Source: GCA-2733415 sp049614485
Lineage (GTDB): Bacteria > Bacteroidota > Bacteroidia > Flavobacteriales > Flavobacteriaceae
Direction: 5' to 3'
DNA: 24,348 nucleotides
Assembly: GCA_049614485.1 (NCBI GenBank)
Contig: JBMZDR010000025.1
Coordinates: forward strand, 1 to 24,348
Below the pieces are notes generated by a model, which was not told where the DNA came from, made no database searches, and worked only from the letters and a program-made list of their open reading frames with translations. Below are positions 1-5,163 of this stretch, in pieces. Within the stretch, counting starts at the first letter, position 1, and the number at the start of each line of letters is the position of its first letter. A program made the translations under genes and the position numbers.

Positions 1-11
1 GCGATTCATAA

Positions 12-58
12 GGCTTTATCTATGGCTTATCTATGCTTTTTTATACAAATATAAAGCC
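12..58. repeat. Short tandem repeat and inverted repeat at window start
   Basis: Two near-identical units, GGCTTTATCTAT (12-23) and GGCTTATCTAT (24-34), stand in tandem, followed by a degenerate third copy. GGCTTTAT (12-19) is also the exact complement of ATAAAGCC (51-58), so the block could form a hairpin. It may be the terminator of a gene to the left or part of the control region of the cassette that starts at 171. A smaller inverted repeat, AACTTG (104-109) with CAAGTT (129-134), lies closer to the first gene. I found no clear TAnnTTTG promoter in 1-170. Confidence 0.4.
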
Positions 59-170
59 ATCTGTGGTTTATTTGGTAAAATCGGTTTATATAGCATTTAA
101 CGGAACTTGATTTTTTAATACCTGAATACAAGTTAGTTGTTTTGTTTTATTAATCAAAAAATGAAATATT

Positions 171-926
171 ATGGCAAGACAAACAGGAATTATTAAATTA
201 AAAGGAACTATCGGTGGTATTTCTTTTTACAAAACAAGCGATGGACATCTAGCACGCGAAAAAGGTGGTGTTGATGCCAGTCGTATTGCAAATGACCCTG
301 CATTTCAAAGAACTCGTGAAAACGGTTCAGAATTTGGGCGTGCAGGAAAAGGTGGTAAATTGTTGCGAGTGGCCTTACGTACACTGTTGCAAAAAGCGTC
401 TGACAATAGAGTCACAAGCAGATTGACTAAAAATGTATTGACTGTTATTAAAGCAGACACTACCAACGATCGTGGATTACGAACTATTCCTGATGGTGAT
501 TTATCATTACTGGAAAATTTTGAGTTCAACAAAAACGGAAAATTGGGTGGTTTATTGTTTGCGGCTTACGCCGGAACAATTGATCGTGTTGCAGGAACTG
601 TAGTTGCGGATATCGCAGAGTTTATTGCTGTGAATGATATTGTAGCGCCAAGTGGAACTACGCACTTCATGATTTCTAACGGTGGTGTTGAGGTTGATTT
701 TTCTGCAGAAACGTATGTTTTTGATAGTGAAGTATCTTCAGTTTTACCTTGGGATAGTAGCACTGTTGCGCCGTTGTCATTGACGGCTAATTTAACAGCG
801 AACTCTACACTACCAATTTTTCAAGTTATTGGTATTGAATTCTTTCAAGAGGTAAATGGGCAAATGTACTCCCTTAAAAACGGAAATTACAACGCTTTAG
901 CAATTGTTGGAATTGATACTCCGTAA
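171..926 (+). CDS. Conserved-looking protein of unknown function, first gene of small cassette
   Basis: This 251-aa protein has no signal peptide and no clear membrane segment. The N-terminal ~110 residues are basic and rich in Gly, Lys and Arg, with a striking block KGTIGGISFYKTSDGHLARE near residues 11-30, then a conserved-looking NDPAF...RTREN...FGRAGKGGK stretch. The remainder is rich in short hydrophobic/Thr/Ser stretches and looks beta-structured. The opening Gly-rich block recalls DUF6266-type Bacteroidota proteins, but I cannot assign it to a named family. The ATG at 171 follows an A-rich leader (no Shine-Dalgarno), as is normal in this phylum. Its stop is two bases before the next start, so translation is probably coupled. 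Position before a DUF5675 gene and two holin-like genes suggests a phage-derived or phage-like structural role. That is inference only. Confidence 0.8.
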   Translation: MARQTGIIKLKGTIGGISFYKTSDGHLAREKGGVDASRIANDPAFQRTRENGSEFGRAGKGGKLLRVALRTLLQKASDNRVTSRLTKNVLTVIKADTTNDRGLRTIPDGDLSLLENFEFNKNGKLGGLLFAAYAGTIDRVAGTVVADIAEFIAVNDIVAPSGTTHFMISNGGVEVDFSAETYVFDSEVSSVLPWDSSTVAPLSLTANLTANSTLPIFQVIGIEFFQEVNGQMYSLKNGNYNALAIVGIDTP

Positions 927-928
927 TC

Positions 929-1351
929 ATGGAATTGACACTTTACAGAACCTATTTTGAAGGCGGTACCAACGGTACCCTCTTCTGTTCTGCAAATTTT
1001 TTATGTCACACGATAGAGTTGCCCTGGAAACAGAACAAGCGAAATACCTCCTGCATACCAGAAGGTCGCTATGAACTCGTTCCTCGGTATTCGACGCATT
1101 TCAAACATCATCTTTTAGTTAAAGATGTGCCTCATCGGCATCTCATTTTATTGCATCCCGCAAATGATGCACTGAAAGACCTGCAAGGTTGTATTGCTCC
1201 AGTCACCTATTTAGGTGGTTTAGGAAAAGGCTTACAATCGAGAAATGCGATGCAGAAGTTAACGTCAGTAGTGCAACAAGCTATTGACTGTAAAGAACAG
1301 ATTTTTTTAACCATAACAACACAACATTATGAATTTAGTAGAACGGTATAA
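929..1351 (+). CDS. DUF5675 family protein, possible cell-wall-active enzyme
   Basis: This 140-aa protein has the features I associate with DUF5675: an N-terminal LTLYRTYFEGGTNGTLF segment, a CIPEGRYELVPRYS block near residue 42, and a late LILLHPAN...LKDLQGCI block near residues 71-88. DUF5675 proteins occur in phages and in bacterial accessory regions, often near small membrane proteins. The His followed by a Gly-Cys-Ile motif resembles the H...S-x-GC spacing of L,D-transpeptidase (YkuD-like) active sites, which would suit a peptidoglycan enzyme. This is a resemblance I see by eye, not a proven homology. There is no signal peptide, so any action on the wall would need the hydrophobic partners encoded next. 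Its 3' end overlaps the next gene by 23 bases. Confidence 0.75.
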   Translation: MELTLYRTYFEGGTNGTLFCSANFLCHTIELPWKQNKRNTSCIPEGRYELVPRYSTHFKHHLLVKDVPHRHLILLHPANDALKDLQGCIAPVTYLGGLGKGLQSRNAMQKLTSVVQQAIDCKEQIFLTITTQHYEFSRTV

Positions 1352-1541
1352 CAAACCAACTCCGAAGTTTTTTAAAATCTTACGAAATATCGGTATCGCC
1401 CTAGCCACTGCTGGAGGTGCCATTATCGCCGCACCAATCAGTATGCCGGCTATAGTCGTTAGTATTGCAACCTATATGACCGTTGCTGGAACTGTCGCCA
1501 CAGCAGTAAGTCAGGCTGTAGTTTCAGACGAATCACCCTAA
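1329..1541 (+). CDS. Small hydrophobic protein, holin-like
   Basis: This 70-aa protein has a basic N-terminus (VERYNKPTPKFFKILRN) followed by two hydrophobic stretches, roughly residues 20-40 (IGIALATAGGAIIAAPI) and 40-62, separated by a Pro-containing turn, with an acidic tail ending DESP. The size, charge layout and place directly after a DUF5675 gene resemble phage holins, but small membrane proteins of many kinds look like this. The reading frame starts inside the end of the preceding gene, which supports translational coupling. It has no family assignment that I can make with confidence. Confidence 0.65.
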   Translation: MNLVERYNKPTPKFFKILRNIGIALATAGGAIIAAPISMPAIVVSIATYMTVAGTVATAVSQAVVSDESP

Positions 1542-1551
1542 GACTTGATCT

Positions 1552-1737
1552 ATGTCAATTATCATCATAGATCCAAATACTAAAGCAGGCGTTTTAGGCG
1601 GCACGCTTTTTTCTGCTTTCTTAAACTTAAGTTGGAATGCTATAGTCTATACCATCATCATGGCTGCCATCGGCGCTGTTGTAAGTTTTATAGTCTCCAT
1701 GTTACTTCGTTGGCTAGTGAAACAGTATTTCAACTAA
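1552..1737 (+). CDS. Small membrane protein, holin-like, last gene of cassette
   Basis: This 61-aa protein has a short polar start (MSIIIIDPNTKAG) and then two closely spaced hydrophobic stretches, about residues 17-34 and 36-52, ending in the basic amphipathic tail RWLVKQYFN. It lies 10 bases after the previous stop and about 30 bases before the long terminator hairpin. A second small membrane protein next to a holin-like one is common in phage lysis modules (holin/antiholin pairs), which is one possible reading. It could equally be a small toxin or a scaffold. The family is not recognised. Confidence 0.6.
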   Translation: MSIIIIDPNTKAGVLGGTLFSAFLNLSWNAIVYTIIMAAIGAVVSFIVSMLLRWLVKQYFN

Positions 1738-1768
1738 TTATTTTTAAAAGAGAAGCGAAAAAATCGGC

Positions 1769-1839
1769 AAAAAAAGAAAAGAGAAAGCAATTTATATTGG
1801 CACGATAGTGCCTAACTTTGCAGGCTCTTTTCTTTTTTT
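1769..1839 (+). terminator. Long perfect-stem terminator hairpin with a nested hairpin
   Basis: The arm AAAAAAAGAAAAGAG (1769-1783) is exactly complementary to CTCTTTTCTTTTTTT (1825-1839), giving 15 perfect pairs and ending in a T run. Within the loop a second perfect hairpin, GGCAC-GATA-GTGCC (1799-1812), is flanked by GCAA (1787-1790) and TTGC (1818-1821), which can also pair. It ends the four-gene cassette on the plus strand. The nested hairpin makes it larger than an ordinary intrinsic terminator, so it could also be the stable 3' end of the cassette mRNA or part of a small RNA. Confidence 0.75.
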
Positions 1840-2006
1840 ATGTTGTAAATTATCTTCTGTACTTTTTTGTTCTTTTCATTTTGTCTTGATACAAAACGAA
1901 ACAAAAAATCAAGAGTCTTTATAGGAACTTTTTGCTAAGGCAAAACCACTGCTAAATCTTCATTCCATGCTCTTTTTCGATTATATCGAAACGCAATTCC
2001 ATTTGA

Positions 2007-2114
2007 TTTACAGCTAGTTCGTAAAAGTTTCAAAATTGATATGTATTGATACTTGTCTGTCAAATCCTAATGACGTTGATTATTATTTACAGTTAGTTCT
2101 TGAAAGGTTCAAAA
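2007..2114. repeat. 29-bp imperfect direct repeat pair (2007-2035 and 2086-2114)
   Basis: The two copies share 25 of 29 positions and start 79 bases apart. Both begin TTTACAG, share TAGTTC in the middle and end TTCAAAA. The second copy ends in GGTTCAAAA, which is exactly complementary to TTTTGAACC at 2296-2304 and, over eight bases, to TTTTGAAC at 2139-2146. The pair lies between the terminator of the cassette and the structured block, so it may be a regulatory or binding region for that block, or a vestige of recombination. The surrounding stretch 1840-2142 has no credible ORF or clear promoter. Confidence 0.55.
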
Positions 2115-2142
2115 TGTCTGAAAGCATTCTAATGATTCTTTT

Positions 2143-2800
2143 GAACAGGTAATCAAAAAGGCGCGAGCCGCCTGCGAGATGAGCGAGGGTGTTGTGGCAA
2201 TATAGCCTGATACGTTTTGAATCCAAACTATATTATTAGTATATCATTTTAGTAGTAGGCTGCCACAGCTACGTGTTACACGCGGGTGGCGGAGTTTTTG
2301 AACCAGTGGGAAAGGTAAGGGCTATACTTTATGAGGTGTACCGATAGGGAAATCTGAATAAAGGTTTAGCTCTTACGGTGCGTTGCCGGATGTAATCATC
2401 CTGCTAAGGTGATTTTATACGGCAAATTGGCTGGGTCAAAAACTGTGACGCCCTTATAGCCCGATGCGACCCAGCAGGCTCGCAAAGCATTAAGTAGCGG
2501 TTGCACCCAATGTAAACTGTCTGCACGCTAGTGCAAACTATATTGGGTTTGGGTGCAAGAGTAGCTAAGGGTGAGGAAGGCATGTATTGTGTGGACTAAA
2601 GCAAACCCAAAACGCCAACGTGGATGTGTCACCACAGTGGTGTTTTGGGTGTTTTATGCAAGCCGTTATATATTAGACAACAACTTACTGATATGTGGTT
2701 TCTCGGCTCCGCTCGAAATGACTTATTAGATTGTATTTGGCTTGCAGAAATGTTTTAGGTAACAAAATGGAATGCCTGACGAACACCATATTACCTGTTC
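2143..2800 (+). ncRNA. Candidate large structured non-coding RNA, unrecognised family
   Basis: No ORF runs through this G/C-richer block, yet it is full of complementary helices. An 11-bp perfect inverted repeat bounds it: GAACAGGTAAT (2143-2153) and ATTACCTGTTC (2790-2800). Inside, in order: 2168-2172/2288-2292; 2191-2198/2262-2269 stacked on 2204-2208/2257-2261; 2315-2324/2367-2376; 2383-2388/2420-2425 enclosing 2394-2398/2410-2414 with a GCTA loop; 2430-2437/2468-2475; 2501-2508/2551-2558 enclosing TGCAC-GCTA-GTGCA (2522-2535); the 13-pair 2605-2617/2638-2650; and 2657-2664/2739-2746. The three non-Watson-Crick pairs that I see are all G-T on the plus strand (2192-2268, 2320-2371, 2614-2641) and would be A-C mismatches on the minus strand, which argues for plus-strand transcription. 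It shows no RNase P, tmRNA, SRP or group II intron hallmark that I can identify. Exact ends and promoter are unknown, and a non-autonomous mobile element is the main alternative. Confidence 0.6.
2698..2722. repeat. Short palindromic REP-like repeat
   Basis: The core TCTCGGCTCCGCTCGA (2701-2716), followed by AATGAC, resembles an intergenic repeat that I associate with flavobacterial genomes, comparable to REP elements. It sits in the loop of the 2657-2664/2739-2746 helix, so it may have been inserted into the structured block. Copy number in the genome would settle this; only one copy is visible here. Confidence 0.4.
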
Positions 2801-2828
2801 ACAGATGCTGATATTATTACCAAATTTT

Positions 2829-2863
2829 ATTTAAAAAATAAAGAGCCTTAGAAAAGACTCTTT
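2829..2863 (-). terminator. Terminator of the copper module
   Basis: AAAGAG (2840-2845) and CTCTTT (2858-2863) form a stem with a 12-base loop. Read on the minus strand the stem is followed by ATTTTTTAA. It lies about ten bases past the stop of the HMA lipoprotein gene, the last gene of the copper module. On the plus strand no T run follows, so it should act mainly on minus-strand transcripts. Confidence 0.7.
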
Positions 2864-2873
2864 ATATATTGGT

Positions 2874-3353
2874 TTAATGGTTGTCAGATTTCATTTTACC
2901 TGACTGATCTATTTTCATTTCGTGGTCGTATTGACAACAACCTGGCAGGTTTTTGTAAGCATCTTCACTTCCTGCGACTTTTTCAGTGTCGTAACCTGAA
3001 GCTGCAATTGCTTTATGAATTGCCATTGCATCGGTTTTTGTATCATCAAAAGACACATCAATCTTCTTTTTATCGACATCCCAATTGGCACTTGCAACAC
3101 CTTCAACACCGTTAGCTGCTTTTTCGATAGTGTTTTTACACATTCCGCAATTTCCTCTTACACCAAAAGACAGGTCTGTCATTGCCATATCTTTAGACGT
3201 TTCAGTTTTTGTTGTTTTAGTTTCTTTTTTGGTTTGGCTATTGCAGCTTGTTACACCTAAAGTTGCTATAACAGCTACACTTAAAATTACTTTTTTACTC
3301 ACGTCGATTACATTTTTGTTTTTGTGTTCGTGATTTTTCTTTGAAAAATTCAT
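2874..3353 (-). CDS. Lipoprotein with heavy-metal-associated (HMA) domain
   Basis: This 159-aa protein has a basic N-terminus, a hydrophobic signal (about residues 20-34) and a lipobox ending TSC with Cys37 as the lipidated residue, followed by a Lys/Thr linker. The HMA (ferredoxin-like, PF00403-type) domain covers roughly residues 58-128. Its metal site reads GNCGMC (Cys69, Cys72), a variant of the usual GMxCxxC. A C-terminal extra motif PGCCQYDHEMK (Cys139, Cys140, His144) could give further thiol ligands. It probably binds Cu+ in the periplasm or on the membrane and hands it to the adaptor encoded just upstream, 33 bases away. It is the last gene of the copper module. The N-terminal ~20 residues before the hydrophobic part are unusually long, so a later start cannot be excluded. 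Confidence 0.85.
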   Translation of the reverse strand: MNFSKKNHEHKNKNVIDVSKKVILSVAVIATLGVTSCNSQTKKETKTTKTETSKDMAMTDLSFGVRGNCGMCKNTIEKAANGVEGVASANWDVDKKKIDVSFDDTKTDAMAIHKAIAASGYDTEKVAGSEDAYKNLPGCCQYDHEMKIDQSGKMKSDNH

Positions 3354-3386
3354 TGTTTTAAAATTTAATTGTTACTACTTGATTTA

Positions 3387-5159
3387 TTATTCTATTACTT
3401 GTTTTACTTCACCACAGGTTAGCATTGCTTCGCCAAAGTAGGGATTGATTACTTTTTCTTCTTTACTCAACCAATACGCACCATTATTGTTATCAGCCAT
3501 TGGACAAAATTCTACATAGACTTTTTCATTGACACCAAACTGTTGTACCGCTTTTATTAAATGTGCAGATAAATGTTTGAAATGGTTTCTTTGCTCTTTG
3601 ATATTAGATGTTTTTGAAATTGAAGTGCCAGATGCTTTTATTTCTTTTTCTAATGACATCCAATGGTTATGAGCTACTTTATCTGTTAGTTGTTTCATAT
3701 CAACTTTAGTCAAATTATCTAATAGAATTTTTGATTCTTTTACTACATTCTTTGAATTATCTTTAACTAAAGCGTCTTTCAATTTGATATAATCATCAAA
3801 AATTACTTTTAATTGATTTTGAAAATCCTTTGAAACGCTAATGCGATCATTAATATTGGAATTGTTTTCATTAGTGATAGATGTGGTTTCTTCCATATCT
3901 AAATGACTTTCGTGACCTGTCATTACTTTTCCACCTTCCTTATTCATCATTGACTTTTTACCTTGTAATTGTGCTGCTGCATCAACCGTAAATGTTCCGT
4001 TAGTCACAATTTCATTGCCAACAAATACACCTTCTAAAGCTTCATATTCATTACCAATTTGATTGCCTAACTTAATTTCACGCATTTCAAAAATAGGTTG
4101 GTCTGGATTTGTTTTTAAATAGACAACAGAACGTTCACCTGTCCAAAGTACAGCAGATGCAGGAATTGTTAATACTTCGTCATTGTTAGCTGTACTGCCT
4201 TCAATATTTGCGGTTACGAACATTCCTGGTTTAAATACATCCTCCTTATTGTTTAAAACAACACGTAAGGTTACAGTTCTTGTTTTGGTGTTTAAAACTG
4301 GGTCTATAAAATCAACTTTACCTTTAAACTCTTTATTAGGATAAGCATTGGTTGTTATCATCACTTCCTGTTCTATTTTAAATGCATCAATTTGATTTTC
4401 ATAGACATCAAAATTTGCCCAAACGGTGTTGAGATTAGCCATTTTTAACAAGGGCTGCCCTTGTTTTATGTAATCGCCTTGTTCTACCAGTTTTTCGGTA
4501 ACAGTACCTGAAACGGTTGCATACACATGAAAGTTTTCTTTCACTTTTCCTGTTTCTTCAATCTGATTGATTTGATTTTCAGAGAGCTTCCATAATTTCA
4601 GTTTATTACGGACTGCTTTGTATAAGGCAGGTTGTGATTCTTTTAAAGATGCTGCTGTAATTAATTCTTGTTGTGCTGCATAGAGTTCTGGTGAATAAAT
4701 GGTTGCCAATAATTGACCTTTACGAACTTCTTCACCTGTAAAACTCACATTCAAACGTTCAATTCTTCCAGCGAAATAACTTACCTGTACTGCATTGGCT
4801 TCTTCGTTTTCAGCAATCTTACCAGATAATTTGATAGTATTGCCTTCAACATTGCCTTTACCAACAATAGATGTTTGAATATTGGCTAATGCCATAGCAT
4901 TTTCTGTAAGCTTAAATTGATCTGCTAACAGGCCATCACTTACACTTTCAGCAGGAATTAAATCCATACCACAAATAGGACAATCGCCTGATTCTGGTTG
5001 CATAATTTGTGGATGCATAGAACACGTCCACATTTGATTGGTTTCTGAAATGTCATCGTGATTATGTTCTGTATCTTTTTTTGATGAACCACCAAAAAGC
5101 AACCAACCTAAAAACAAACCAACTACCAATATTCCGAAGTAAATTATATATTTTTTCAT
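3387..5159 (-). CDS. cusB: CusB-type efflux RND periplasmic adaptor with HMBD and DUF3347-type domains
   Basis: This 590-aa membrane-fusion protein has an N-terminal membrane anchor (residues 4-22, no lipobox). A heavy-metal-binding domain follows at about 44-69 (WTCSMHP...CPICGMDLIP; ligands Cys46, Met48, His49, Cys60, Cys63, Met65). Next come the barrel-sandwich/hairpin adaptor region (about 80-400) and a C-terminal DUF3347-type domain (about 440-590) with HNHW, VEFCPMA and LTCGEV motifs. Ordinary CusB proteins are about 400 residues, so the two extra metal-binding parts explain the greater length. It should link the CusA pump with the TolC-like channel and pass Cu+/Ag+ to the pump. It starts four bases after the copA stop and is clearly in the same operon. 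The HMBD repeats the type found twice in the neighbouring CopA. Confidence 0.92.
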   Translation of the reverse strand: MKKYIIYFGILVVGLFLGWLLFGGSSKKDTEHNHDDISETNQMWTCSMHPQIMQPESGDCPICGMDLIPAESVSDGLLADQFKLTENAMALANIQTSIVGKGNVEGNTIKLSGKIAENEEANAVQVSYFAGRIERLNVSFTGEEVRKGQLLATIYSPELYAAQQELITAASLKESQPALYKAVRNKLKLWKLSENQINQIEETGKVKENFHVYATVSGTVTEKLVEQGDYIKQGQPLLKMANLNTVWANFDVYENQIDAFKIEQEVMITTNAYPNKEFKGKVDFIDPVLNTKTRTVTLRVVLNNKEDVFKPGMFVTANIEGSTANNDEVLTIPASAVLWTGERSVVYLKTNPDQPIFEMREIKLGNQIGNEYEALEGVFVGNEIVTNGTFTVDAAAQLQGKKSMMNKEGGKVMTGHESHLDMEETTSITNENNSNINDRISVSKDFQNQLKVIFDDYIKLKDALVKDNSKNVVKESKILLDNLTKVDMKQLTDKVAHNHWMSLEKEIKASGTSISKTSNIKEQRNHFKHLSAHLIKAVQQFGVNEKVYVEFCPMADNNNGAYWLSKEEKVINPYFGEAMLTCGEVKQVIE

Positions 5160-5163
5160 AGTG

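Noticed and set aside
2204..2219. TACGTTTTG at 2211 as a promoter for the RNA
   Set aside because: It misses the TAnnTTTG pattern by one base and lies inside a strong hairpin, so it is unlikely to be a start site.
2143..2800. RNase P RNA, tmRNA, SRP RNA or a group II intron in the structured block
   Set aside because: I could not find the conserved RNase P core words, a tRNA-like end with tag ORF, or a domain V hairpin with reverse transcriptase. The order of helices fits none of them that I know.
171..2800. CRISPR, retron or diversity-generating element as explanation for the cassette and RNA
   Set aside because: No regular spacer-repeat array, no reverse transcriptase and no Cas-like gene is present in the window.
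2915..3109. Minus-strand 64-codon ORF in another frame within the HMA gene
   Set aside because: It overlaps the HMA domain in a shifted frame and shows no motif; a frameshift is not needed, as the main frame is intact.
3015..3333. Plus-strand ORFs of 81-82 codons opposite the HMA lipoprotein gene
   Set aside because: They are antisense shadows of a well-supported gene with signal peptide and HMA motif; their translations show no family features.
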